Source: Rhizopus sp. PT2906
Taxonomy: Eukaryota > Mucoromycota > Mucoromycetes > Mucorales > Rhizopodaceae
DNA length: 64,000 nt
Direction: 5' to 3'
Assembly (NCBI GenBank): GCA_025529335.1
Contig: JAMYHX010000007.1
Span: 1-64,000 of the forward strand
The notes beneath the pieces were generated by a model that searched no databases, was not told the DNA's origin, and saw only the letters and a program-made list of their open reading frames with translations. This document shows, piece after piece, positions 35,719 to 46,350 of the stretch. Numbering within the stretch: position 1 is the stretch's first letter; each line of letters opens with the position of its first letter. The position numbers and the translations under genes were made by a program.

Positions 35719-38491
35719 ATGTCACCCAAAGGTACAATGTAGCATAAAAAAAAAAGAGAAATGAGTTGCTCAACCAGTTTATATATAAAGTAGAAGTGAA
35801 GCGTAAAAGAGGAAGACCACCTGCTACATCACCACCTGCTTCACCTAAAAGATTCAGTTCAAGGGCCAGCAGCACAGGTAAAAGACTGGTTTTTTTTTTT
35901 CCTGTTTGATTTATAATAATTCATTAAACCATTAGATTATGATGCAAAACGTCGACGCGAAAAAAGCCCCTTAAAGTTGGAACAAGAAAATGAGGATGAA
36001 CTTTCAGAAAATGATGAAGTAGGAGAAACCAAGATTGACAAGAATGGCAAATTGCTTGGTGGTAAAAAAAGTATACTTTATGTGTTGTCTCATTATGTAT
36101 AACAAGAAAAATATAGGTCGTGAATATAAAGTACCAACATTTAAACTGCCAGAATACGGTGACCAAGAGCTTATGTTGGCTATGGATCCTTCAAAACTGT
36201 TGGGATATCGTGACAGCTATTTATTCTTTCAAAGAAATCCAACATTAAAACGTGTACGAATTAGTGAAGAAGAAAAGAACATGCTAGTGAAAATGGGATT
36301 GTTAGTAGCTTGGTTTAAGGGTAGAGAAGTAGCAGTGGTAACAGCTCGCTCAGTGTTCAAGCGATTTGGATCCAAGGTTGTAAAGAATGGAAAACGCATA
36401 GTGGATGACTATTTTGAAAATAGACAAGAGATGGAAGAAGACAACCAACAGCCACTAGACGAAGTGAATGAAATGAATACAGTCGGTCACCATGAATATC
36501 ATTTTAATGAAGCAGCATTGGATAATAGAAATTGGATATATCATGCCGCTTTGGCAACGAGAGGATTTAATGCTCAGTTGCAAGAACGACGTACGACAAG
36601 ATCATCATTTTATGATATTCATTCTGATGTAAACCAAGTACCACTGGGATATCAACCACGGTCATGTCGATTTGAATTTATCAAAAACAAGGATTATAAT
36701 CAAGAAAGTGTAATTGAATATAGATCAGTTTCAGATGGCAACCATGCGGGCTTTCGTGGAGTGGGTAAAGATATATTGGATTATAACCTAGACGAAGCGT
36801 TGAAGACTTTGCCTGAAGAAGAACGAAATAGTGTTAGTAATGCACTACAAGAAAGACCACCTATCGCATCCACTAAAGAGGGCGCTGATGAAAATTATCC
36901 TTTGGCAATCATGGATGGACAATTTCAATATGCTTTCCCAATGTAAATTTACGTCTCTTTTTATAGTGAAATTCAATTAACTTTTTTTTTTGTATATAGA
37001 CATCAGGCACGCTTTAATTATCCAATACCGAAAATACCTGAGCCCAACATCATATTTGATACAGCACAGTCGTTGTCAGCACAGCAATATTATCTCGGCG
37101 TGGTCTATCATACAGTGAACCAGTTTGCAGATCCTCGAAGACAACCAGCTCCCGCGAGGCCTACGCCTAATGTCTATATCCCACCTAATGCCCAACCACA
37201 TCCACAGCAACAGCAACAACAACAACAACAACAACAAAGGATAACGACTGCACAACCGGCACCTGCTATGAACGTAGGCTAGTTTGCTACTAATTTTTGT
37301 TACGTGCTAAACATTCTATATAGATGCAACAGCCAATACCTCAGCAACTTCAGCAGCCTATGCAGCCTATGCAACAATCCGCAGGTGCATGCTCTTTCAA
37401 AATTTCATTAACACAAACATGCGGACGTCCTGTAAATCATCCTGGCCAGTTCTGTCAGTTACACTCAAATGCACCAAAATCAATGGCAGAAACTGCAAAG
37501 GCTCCTCCTCCTCCAGCAGCCAATTATTTAGGTAACACGTGTACAGACTGTCACCAAGTCGCTGCAGCAGATACGCTGTACACAACAGCGAAAAAAGAAC
37601 GTATAACAGACCCAGAGGCATTAGTAAAATGTTCAAACTGTACAAGAAAGTACCACCCAATATGTGCTAATTTAACCACACCCAAACAAGTCGCTGCCGT
37701 GGAATCATACGCATGGCTCTGTCCAGAATGTAAGATATGTGCTGTTTGTAAGACTGTAGGCGACGAATCCACATTGATGATTTGTGATGGCTGTGACAGA
37801 GGTTGGCATACAGGATGCTGCACGCCAAAGGTTGAACATATACCCGAAGGTAAAAAATAGAATGGATAGATGTACGTATGATTAATACTTATTATACTAG
37901 GAGAGTGGCTATGTCAGTTGTGTGCTAAATGTCATGGCTGTAGCGAGCAAGGCATGAAGGACGAGTGTCAGTATACGCATGCGACGGCACCTAAAGATGA
38001 CAAGCACAAATATCCAGTGTATCTTGCAACCTATTGTCGATCCTGCATTACCAACTTTAACGAAGACAGATTCTGCCCTGTCTGTCTAAAGACTTATTCG
38101 GAAGAAGAAAATGACGAAGAGGATAACGAGATGGTTGCTTGTGATACGTGCGATCACTGGGTGCATACACGATGTGATGAATCGTTGTCTCCTACGCGAT
38201 ATCAAATGCTCTGCGACGATGAATCAGCCAAATACTCTTGTCCCATCTGTGAAAACAGAGTGAAACCAATCGTTGACACAGATGCAGCACGAAATGCACT
38301 AAAGGGTGTTACTGCTCCAGGCGGCACTTGTATTGGTCTTTTAGGTGGAAAGGTATTTTATTATATTGCTTTTATCTTTTTTTTTTTGCTGATCATTTGT
38401 TTAGGTGAAGGCTAGAGGGGTTATTCATTACAAGAATATCAAAGTGGGGGTTCCTGAAATTGATGGAGCTGGTATCACGAATATAGCTTAA
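35719..38491 (+). CDS. RSC7/Swp82-like chromatin-remodelling subunit fused to PHD fingers
   Basis: Eight exons (35719-35731, 35794-35877, 35936-36061, 36117-36942, 37000-37273, 37324-37849, 37901-38352, 38405-38491) give 795 residues. The N-terminus has an AT-hook (KRKRGRPPA). The CRC_subunit domain follows (REYKVPTFKLPEYGDQEL, SVFKRFGSKVVKNGKRIVDD), as in Rsc7/Npl6 and Swp82. A glutamine-rich linker leads to tandem PHD-type zinc fingers (CTDCHQ, CSNCTRKYHPIC, CAVCKTVGDE, CDGCDRGWHTGCC, CDTCDHWVHTRC). Known Rsc7 and Swp82 lack PHD fingers, whereas animal PHF10/DPF subunits of SWI/SNF have them. So this is probably a histone-reading subunit of an RSC/SWI-SNF complex. The first exon is only 13 bases and is the least certain part. 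Confidence 0.85.
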
Positions 38492-39302
38492 TGATCACTT
38501 CTTTTATTAATAGTGGATAGATATGAATTCCATCCTAAAGCGACAATGTTTGTAACCATCAAGCGATAGTTTAATGGCGTAAAATAAAAATTAAATATTT
38601 GAACAGCTGGCCATATCTTTTATATATAATGTCAAACCAATAAACTCGATCCTATTTATATCATTTACCTTATAATTACCAACAAGGGCTGTCGCATATC
38701 CATTATATAACTTTTCCTGTATTTTTATTATTGACTTTCCTTCAAATAACCCTTGACCCACGAAAAAGGCTATAGCAATGTGTGTGTCAAAATAAGCTTA
38801 TACATATATTCCATTTACCTCCAATGAAAAAAGGAGCAAATATAAATTGATCGCATGCAACCTTGTAAAACAAGGCTATACAACAAAAGCTTAGTTTCTC
38901 ACTTTTTAACTTTTGACAAAAGATACCTTTGGATGGTGATTGTACAGTTACTCTTTTGTCGATAAATTTATACCAGTTGCTCAAGATAGGTCCAGCAAAA
39001 ATGCCACCAAATACTGTCATTCTAGTCGTACGCATAAGGTCGTGCTCGGTCCAACCTCTTTTTTCAATCACTTGTTGTGCAATGACATCGCCTATTTGCA
39101 TATAAAAGAGCTCATTCCTCTCTCTTTCTCTCCCTCTCTCACACCTAGTCTTCCTCTTTTTTTTTTACCTGTACCAAATAAAACAGCTAAACATGACTAT
39201 GAGTAAAGAACAAGAAGGGGGGGATATCCTACTGTTACCTGTTGATAAACTCTGTACTAGAATTGGGTATTTAGTGAGGGCCCTGTGATACACGATAAAC
39301 AT
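38488..39302 (-). CDS. SYM1: Mpv17/Sym1-family inner-membrane protein
   Basis: Six exons (39239-39302, 39169-39186, 38927-39091, 38819-38875, 38669-38769, 38488-38616) give 177 residues, the standard Mpv17 length. Family motifs are in order: YHRALTKYPILVQSLST, AVLFGTGDVIAQQ, RMTVFGGIFAGPILSNWY, KVACDQFIFAPFFIG, NYKIWPAVQIFNFYFTPLNY and NIVALGWNSYL. Four membrane helices are expected. Sym1 sits in the inner mitochondrial membrane and supports mtDNA stability and heat-stress metabolism in yeast. Exon 2 is only 18 bases; it restores the conserved VLFGTGD motif, which supports the model. Its stop codon overlaps that of the plus-strand neighbour. Confidence 0.88.
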
Positions 39303-39610
39303 AAAGAAAAAAAAAGAGAGAGAGTGCGTGTAACTGAATGAATGCAAAATTGATTGGCTCAAAAAGACCGACATTCTTTCTACCCGCTCAAGGAACTCAG
39401 TATTCTCCCCCTCTCTTTGAAAAGTTCACGTATCATATAAACGCAATACAGAAATGATTCTATTTGTGAGCATTAGCTTTTATATGTCTTACGGAATAAG
39501 CGTGACTGTACTATATGCATTGAAAGGATCTTATTTTCAACAACAGCCATCTCCACTTTTAGACTCACCCCCTTTTTTTTCTTTTTTTTCTTGTATATCT
39601 TTGCGATAAT

Positions 39611-40507
39611 ATGACGACAGCTAAAAGTGCTTCCTACGACTATTTGATTAAGCTTTTACTTATTGGAGACTCTGGTATATGTCAACTGTATATAGAATAC
39701 AAGTTATACTTATATTTTGTGTCTTAGGTGTTGGTAAAAGTTGTTTACTACTTCGTTTCTCAGATGACTCCTTTACACCTTCATTTATTACAACTATTGG
39801 CATCGACTTCAAGATTCGTACAATTGAACTGGATGGTAAACGTATTAAATTACAAATATGGGATACAGCAGGTCAAGAGAGATTCCGTACTATTACAACA
39901 GGTAAAACATATACACTTTATATGAGAGATAACTAATTTTTTTTTTCTATTGAAAGCTTATTATCGAGGAGCAATGGGTATCTTGTTGGTATATGATACA
40001 ACAGATGAAAAGTCGTTTGCAAGTAAAGAAAGCATAACTATTTCAAAAAAAAAAAAAGCAAAAAGAATAACTTTAAATAGACGTGAGAAACTGGTTTTCT
40101 AATATAGAACAACATGCAAGTGAAGGGGTTAATAAGATATTGATTGGAAACAAGTGTGATATGGAAGAGAAGAGAGTAAGATCAATAGATTGTAATGTGT
40201 ATGCCTTGTCTTATGTTATATAGGTTGTTTCCAAAGAACAGGGACAGACATTAGCTAATGAACTTGGTATTCGGTTCATGGAAACAAGTGCAAAAGCAAA
40301 CATTGGTGTTGAAGAAGCCTTTTTTGATTTAGCAAGGTAATATTTAGGCCATTCATAATGAATATAGACACTGAGATTCCTTTCTTTAAAAGGGATATTA
40401 AAAAGAGATTGATTGATACTCAACAAGCCCAGCAGACTCGTCAAAGAGAAGAAGTTATATTAGATCAATCTACACCTTCAAAATCCAATAATGGTGGATG
40501 TTGCTAA
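39611..40507 (+). CDS. SEC4: Rab GTPase of the Sec4/Ypt2/Rab8 group
   Basis: Six exons (39611-39674, 39728-39901, 39957-40022, 40081-40175, 40224-40336, 40393-40507) give 208 residues. G boxes are complete: GDSGVGKS, the effector loop FITTIGIDFKIRTIELDGK, WDTAGQERFRTITTAYYRG, GNKCDM and ETSAKA. The C-terminus NNGGCC is a double-Cys prenylation signal. The effector loop is that of Sec4/Ypt2/Rab8, the GTPases that bring post-Golgi vesicles to the plasma membrane and exocyst. Polarised hyphal growth is the likely setting. It is divergent from the Sym1 gene, with a 308-base shared promoter containing polypyrimidine runs. Confidence 0.95.
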
Positions 40508-40744
40508 TTAAGTTACCCTTTCTTTGTTTACCCCCCTTTTCTTTTCTATTTAGGCTATGTATATGATTATGATACGAAAGCAATCTTTTATTATATAAAA
40601 TATATATGTTAATATGTTGACATTGAATACATGGTCTTTTTCTTACTTTTTAAAAGCATCGTTTCAAATAGAAAAGAAATATAAATATAGAAAAAGACCT
40701 AAAGAGAAGAGAGGAGAGGAAGAAGGGGGGGTATACAGTAGTGT

Positions 40745-42135
40745 TTATAGTATGATGCAGTTGTTTGCAGTTTGAGACATAGTTGCCGCACGATGATGGT
40801 TGACTCGAGTGCCACGTCCGCTGACAGAATGTCGGTTAAGGCTGCTGTCTACTGCTGTTGTGTTTTGAAATGTATAAAAACTCTTGATGGTCAACATAGG
40901 ACCTGCTTTCGCCATAGCCTCACGTACCCCTGACTCTGTAATATTTGAACAATCAAGAACTTCAACATTCATCTGTCGCTCTCTTGAAGGGGACGTAGAT
41001 GAAAACAAGCTGATGTTGGAATCAATCGATGTGTTGAGTATGGTCGATTCGGATAAAGCCTTCTTTAATTGTTGTAAGTAGACAGCGATTGTATTCAAGA
41101 CTTCATCTGTTATCGTACAATTATCAAGCTCAAGATGCTGTAACTTGTGACAAACACCATGAAGGATCAAGTGAGTGATTGCATCATCGGAAATGTGAGT
41201 ACAGTTGGACAAGCAAAGCCGTTTCAGTTCTGGCTGGTTGTTGGCTATCGCTCTCACGGTGATACCGGTAATCTGTTGTAGATCCTCAAGGTCAAGATAG
41301 ACTAATGTCTTGAGTCGTGGTGCAAGATAACAGAATCCTTGATCTGTCATCAAAACACATCCTGATAGTTCAAGATGAGTCAGCGAGACTGCATACTGAG
41401 AGATATGTCGAAGTGTCGCATCTGTCAGCCGTGCACAGCTAGACAAGTTCAAGTGTGTCAGCAGACCACTACCTTTCCCACTGGACAGAAATGACAATAC
41501 ACCCGTGTCGGTTAAACTGGTGCAGGCAGCTAAACTAAGATAGGTCAGATTCGGTAAATGTTGGCCTAGAAGTTCCATTGTGTTATCATCTAATTGAGGA
41601 CAACCATTCAATTTCAAATAACGCAAATGGGTTGAACAGGAAGTGACTATTGGAAGAATACCGTGTCCGGTGATGTTTCGACACCAACTTAGATTGAGTT
41701 TTTCTAATTTACCCAAACATGAACCAGCAACAGCCAGTGTCGAATTCTTGACGGTGTCAAGTCCAGAGACATCCAAGACACGCAATTGATGAGCACGTTG
41801 CAGAAAGTAGGTGATACTTGCACTCGATAAACCTCTGCAGTCTTTGATGATCAAGACTTGTATGTTGGGGCAGTGATCAGATAGTGTTCTGAGTGCATGT
41901 CCATTAAACTGAATACAACCTCTATATGTTATCATTTAATACTAATAAACATGTGTATATGCATATGTATGCGGTACCTAAAGTTAGCTGTCTTTAAAAA
42001 GCCAGAAGATGCTTTAATCAGTTTTAACAAATAGTCAATTGGAATTGTCTTGTAGAATGGAGCTACATTAAGCTTTGTCCAAAGTGATCCATCGAATACG
42101 AGTTGATTCCATTTCCTACAGACCTACACAAGCCG

Positions 42136-42180
<45 letters not shown>

Positions 42181-42363
42181 AATATTGAAATCTTCATTAC
42201 CACAGTTGACTTTAAAAGGTCTTGAATAGGCAATTCAGCCAATATCTTTATTTGTAATTCATCAGGTAATTGCATAAATTTCGGGTTATCTACACACACA
42301 AGTATTGAATACTGATTCAATATCCATATTCTTATTATTTTTACCAAAAGTCTCTTTTATCAT
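40745..42363 (-). CDS. F-box / leucine-rich-repeat protein (Grr1/Fbxl-like)
   Basis: Four exons (42345-42363, 42201-42289, 41978-42123, 40745-41921) give 476 residues. The F-box is near the start: MQLPDELQIKILAELPIQDLL, then CRKWNQLVFDGSLW. About ten cysteine-containing LRRs follow (LKLNGCPQLDDNTMELL, HLNLSSCARLTDATL, HLELSGCVLMTDQGF). Such proteins choose substrates for SCF ubiquitin ligases. The LRR pattern resembles Amn1/Grr1/Fbxl2, but the tail is a low-complexity segment, not a CaaX box. Exon 1 is 19 bases and its ATG is the first in the spliced frame. Intron 2 carries a long TA repeat at 42139-42174. Substrate unknown. Confidence 0.87.
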
Positions 42364-42581
42364 TTATAAAAGTAAAAAGAAGAAGAAAGAAAGATAAAAT
42401 AATAATAATAAATTTTTAACACTGCATTTATAAAAAAGTAATGTGAACCCCCCTAATTATTTTGTTGACACACAGTTACTTGACAATCAAATGATCAAAA
42501 TATTTATCTTTATTGATGGTTTTCCACTAATTTGCCTACTAAAAGATACTTTGAAGCAAAGTGTTGCTATATATGAAAAAG

Positions 42582-43213
42582 TCAATATGGTTCATCTTTA
42601 ACCTCGCACTCTTTTACCTCCCATTCTCTTAAAGATTCCCACTCATCTGCATTTAAATCCTCTAGTTTATCAATTGCTTCATTTGGGTCAGTCAACATAT
42701 CCAAGTCAAAAGAATTCTTTGCTAATCCACGGGAAGCGTCACGTCCTGCAAAATTAGCATAGGGTCCACCTGACAATAGTATTAATATAACGATTAATAA
42801 ACTATATAACACATGCCTGGCCCATAGAAATTTCTTCCTCTGGATACATCATAAATAGACCCATTCACTGCCATCAATATACGTCCATCCTTGCCTAGTC
42901 CATCAAAAGGTAGAAGCTCTATAGGTGTATAGTTTTTAAAGACGAGTACTTCTGGATGCTTAGCTTCTTCAATTTTTGGTTTGCCACTTGTAGTATAAGC
43001 ACGAACAAGATAGGCAAGCATCTACGTTCATCAGTATAATCTCTTTTTTCTTATTTCATTATAAATTACCGCCAAGAGTGCCCAATTAAGAGGATTCTCT
43101 ATATATATATTGAAAATGAGTAAAGAGTTGTACACACACACAAGTTATCCCAAACCTTTCAACTGTCTAAGTACTGTATTTAAAGTAGTTGTTAATGTTC
43201 GCTGATTAGACAT
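42582..43213 (-). CDS. DAP1: Dap1/PGRMC-type cytochrome b5-like heme protein
   Basis: Four exons (43156-43213, 43070-43098, 42817-43021, 42582-42769) give 159 residues. A membrane segment (NPLNWALLAMLAYLVRAYT) is followed by the MAPR heme domain: KNYTPIELLPFDG, ILMAVNGSIYDVSRGRNFYG, GPYANFAGRDASRGLA. The Tyr residues that bind heme in Dap1/PGRMC are in place. Dap1 supports cytochrome P450 enzymes, chiefly Erg11 in ergosterol synthesis, at the ER. Intron 3 uses a GC donor (CCAG|GCATGT), needed to join FYGPG to GPYANF. The sterol-reductase-type gene at 44692-45518 is nearby but not adjacent. Confidence 0.92.
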
Positions 43214-43657
43214 TTGGGCATAAAGAAAAAGGGAAAAAAAGGGGAGGCAAGTCTGAGTGAAACAGCCGCATAAATTTACAGTGACCGAATGAAATACACC
43301 GTGTGCGACTGAAATGTTCTTTTTCCCCTAGTCCTTGGTGAATACTTAGTGTTATTTGTTAAAAGAGAATAACAAAGATGGATGCCTCTTTCGCTGTATC
43401 TTCTATACTGCAAGAAACCTATTGAAACATCAAAATGACAAACAAGACACTTTCTACGGCAAGCAACTCGATTAAAACCGAGTTTTATTCTTTCTTATGC
43501 ATCCCTTATTATATCTCTATTATGACAATGGCCATAAACAAAGTATGGTCACTTTAGGCATCTTGATTGCAATTACGACCATTGAGTACTCCAAAATATC
43601 AGCGGAGTATCAGCAAGATTTTTTTTGTCTCTCTCTTTTCTCATTGACAGCTATTTA

Positions 43658-44695
43658 ATGACATCGCTCTTAGCCAAGCGTCCCTTTTCTTCAAGCATTC
43701 TTTCTCTATGCAAACAATTCTCTGCTCTAAGAGTGACGCCTACACTCATTCGTTTTACTCATACATCAAATACAGAACCCACTCCAAAAAAAGACAGCCA
43801 CCTTGATTACCTCAAAGAACAAGCACTCAGTGTACGCAAAGCCAACAATCTTCGCACACGCTGTCATTGGACAAAAGAAGAAGATCAGAGATTACTCGAT
43901 CTCCATGCCAAGTATGGAAGCAAATGGACGCTTATTGCCAGCCATTTCGTTGATCGAACGCCCGCTGGCTGTAAAAAGCATCATGAAGTGTTGACCAATG
44001 CAGAATATTTTGGTCGTTGGGAGAAATACGAAGTAGACGCGCTCAAGAAGGCATGTAATGGTAGACTATATGAAGAAATTGATGACTGGGAAGCCATTCA
44101 AAAGGCTTTACCTCGCCCTCGTCCGCTTTACCTGATCAAGCTTAAATGTAGAATGAGAGATCCTCGATACAACTCTGGTCGTTGGACTTTTGAGGAAGCA
44201 GACAATCTGGTTAAGTTTGTAGACAAGTTTGGTGAAAACTGGGACTTGATCTCATCCCTGATGAAAACACGATCAGCTCAGCAGTGCTATGAGCGTTGGA
44301 AATGGCAACACAAGACACCCACCAAAGGTCGATTTACAGCTGAAGAAGATGCCAAGATTATAGAAGGTGTCAAAAAGTATGGACTAAACTTTGGTGTCAT
44401 TTGCCAAGCGATGGGAAGTGATCGTACACCTCGTCACATATCACAACACTATCACAACATGCTTGATCCAGAAATTGATAGATCGCCTTGGACAGTAGAA
44501 GAAGAAGAACAGGTTTACAAAACGTGTTTATCGCTTCAGCATAATATGAAAAAGACAAAAGAGGTATTGAATTCAAGACGTTCCATAAGAGATATGTGGA
44601 ACAAGTTCTTTATGTATAAACGGAGAATGACGGCCAAAGCAAAAAAAGAAGCATTAGAGAAAATTGAACAAGTTCAAGAAAACAATAAAGATTAA
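43658..44695 (+). CDS. Three-repeat Myb/SANT protein with mitochondrial-like N-terminus
   Basis: Single exon, 345 residues from ATG 43658 (the frame upstream has only a TTG). Residues 1-40 (MTSLLAKRPFSSSILSLCKQ and on to LIRFTHT) are rich in Ser, Arg, Lys and Leu, with no acidic residue, as in a mitochondrial presequence. Myb repeats follow: CHWTKEEDQRLLDLHAKYGS, a degenerate repeat ending SLKC-like positions, RWTFEEADNLVKFVDKFGEN with QQCYERWKW, then GRFTAEEDAKIIEGVKKYG and SPWTVEEEEQVYKTC. The Trp spacing is Myb-like. A nuclear Myb factor is the default; import into mitochondria is suggested only by the N-terminus. Its stop overlaps that of the minus-strand neighbour. Confidence 0.82.
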   Translation: MTSLLAKRPFSSSILSLCKQFSALRVTPTLIRFTHTSNTEPTPKKDSHLDYLKEQALSVRKANNLRTRCHWTKEEDQRLLDLHAKYGSKWTLIASHFVDRTPAGCKKHHEVLTNAEYFGRWEKYEVDALKKACNGRLYEEIDDWEAIQKALPRPRPLYLIKLKCRMRDPRYNSGRWTFEEADNLVKFVDKFGENWDLISSLMKTRSAQQCYERWKWQHKTPTKGRFTAEEDAKIIEGVKKYGLNFGVICQAMGSDRTPRHISQHYHNMLDPEIDRSPWTVEEEEQVYKTCLSLQHNMKKTKEVLNSRRSIRDMWNKFFMYKRRMTAKAKKEALEKIEQVQENNKD

Positions 44696-45518
44696 AACAC
44701 GAATGGAATTACTGCCTTTCGATTAGGATAGTTTTCGAATTCTTTCTTGTACCATTCATGTGTCTTGAAAGCACGAGGTATGAGATTAGCAGCTGTAGAT
44801 GAGACAAAGATAATTGCAGGGGTACTTGGTGATGCAGCCAAGGCATAGCCTGTCCACTCGATGATCTCACTCAAATAGTTGGGACAACTGACGTACTCAA
44901 ACAACCCGCCTGTGGGTATGAAGTAACGCTTTTGCTTTTCTTTCTTTTGTCGTAGTCTAAAGAGCAATGTGTCATGATAAATATTGGAGGCAAAGCCAAA
45001 GGCCCAGAGACCAAATCCAACCCAGAATTGGATTCGATCGATCGATTGACTGTGACGACCGATCCACATACCGTTCGTATATCCATTGATCAAGTTAAAC
45101 ACGACAGATGAAAGTGAGGTGAAAACATGGATAGGTGCCATTGAGCTTGCGCGTGCAGGATAGATCACACTACGGTTTATATAGTGAGTGATCCAGGCAG
45201 CTGTCAAGATGAGCTGAAAAGGTGTCCAACTAGGCTTAGTGTAATAGAGAGAGAGAGCAAAGGTGATGGGTGATACAATTTCCATAATACACCAGCTCCA
45301 TCTGCCGTTCATGCTCCAGTCAATACCTAATTTTCCTGCAAATCGGCCTAATATGACAAGGTTACACCTTTATCCATTACACAGTGTGTGTATTTACCAT
45401 ATGGTGCATTAACAACCAATAGTGCTGGGACCATGATGAGTGGAAAAGTGGCATATATACCCACGGCTGTATCATAGGTTGATTGCTTTAGCCAATATTT
45501 TGATATTTCCTGCAGCAT
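44692..45518 (-). CDS. Steroid 5-alpha-reductase-type (SRD5A/DUF1295) membrane enzyme
   Basis: Two exons (45398-45518, 44692-45347) give 258 residues, the usual size of 3-oxo-5-alpha-steroid 4-dehydrogenases. Motifs: HYINRSVIYPARASSMAPI, NGYTNGMWIGRH, FGFASNIYHDTLLFRLR, YFIPTGGLFEYVSCPNYLSE, EWTGYALA, and the C-terminal AFKTHEWYKKEF and NRKAVIPFVF. These are the conserved NADPH- and substrate-binding positions of SRD5A1/2-like enzymes in the ER membrane. Fungal members reduce double bonds in sterols, polyprenols or fatty acyls; the substrate here cannot be decided. The ATG at 45518 follows a TTG-started frame that was rejected. Confidence 0.88.
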
Positions 45519-45725
45519 ACAGAAACGGAAGAAAGCTTTTGGTGAGCTTATTTTTTTTTTCTGAAATTTAATACTTAAAAAAGAGCCAATAAGAACCAAA
45601 ATCTGACGTCAGGTAATACAGGCATGCCCTTATTTTGCCCCCCTTTTGAACTTTGAAATTTGGAGTAAATTAGTATAGCAACTCTATCACTTTATTGAAT
45701 AAGCTAATGTTTATTTTACATACAG

Positions 45726-46350
45726 AAAGTTCAAAGGGCATTGGCCCAGAGGGTATTAGTTATTCCTGTTGATGAGTTCAGGACAAGTGTGACCTGTTCC
45801 AAATGCCACCGACGTCTCGAGAACAAATACGAAAGACAAAAGCTTGTTTGTAATCATAAGCAGATCATTGTATTTGTAACATTAAATAACATTAACTTTT
45901 TTTTATGTTCAAAAGGAAAAAGAAAGTTCGTCTGCAAGGGGAAAAAATGCTACTCTACGATGTTTGGACGATAACAAGAGGATCGTTTGTCGAACATCGG
46001 AGTGCTCACAAAGAGCACCCAGCAGTAAGTAAAATTACACATGAAGTCATATACTAGGGCTATTACTAAACTTTATCTGAAAGCTATCCTCCGGTCATTT
46101 ATCAGTTGAAGCATTGTCAATTGTGTCCAACTGCAAATGATCGTGATATCGTAAGTGCAATGCAAATGATAAGGGTATTAGTTTTAATAAGTAATAGCAG
46201 GTATAGCAAAGGGATATAAATGCTGCTTTGAATATTCGCTCCATCCTGGTGTCTTATGTAGAGTCAAACTACAGTATTTTATCAAGACATCCCTCTTTAA
46301 AAAGAGAATCAACCTCTGGTGGTGATCAAGCCACTTTACAGCCATTTTGA
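45726..46350 (+). pseudogene. Fanzor/TnpB-like nuclease relic A (C-terminal zinc ribbon and RuvC-III)
   Basis: After an acceptor-like site, the frame reads VLVIPVDEFRTSVTCSKCHR and RLENKYERQKLVC, the zinc-ribbon start seen in IS605-family TnpB and eukaryotic Fanzor proteins (compare DEYRTSKTCSKC). Further pieces follow in other frames: HCQLCPTANDRDI (second CxxC), then RDINAALNIRSILVSYVESN, which is the RuvC-III motif with its Asp. The frame ends at TGA 46350. The pieces need at least two frame changes or unproved introns, and the RuvC-I and -II parts are missing. Fanzors are known from Mucoromycota. Here only the C-terminus remains, so it is dead. Confidence 0.6.

Noticed and set aside
42139..42174. 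Long TA run as a possible cruciform or origin
   Set aside because: It is a simple microsatellite inside an intron of the F-box gene, like that at 53197-53245.
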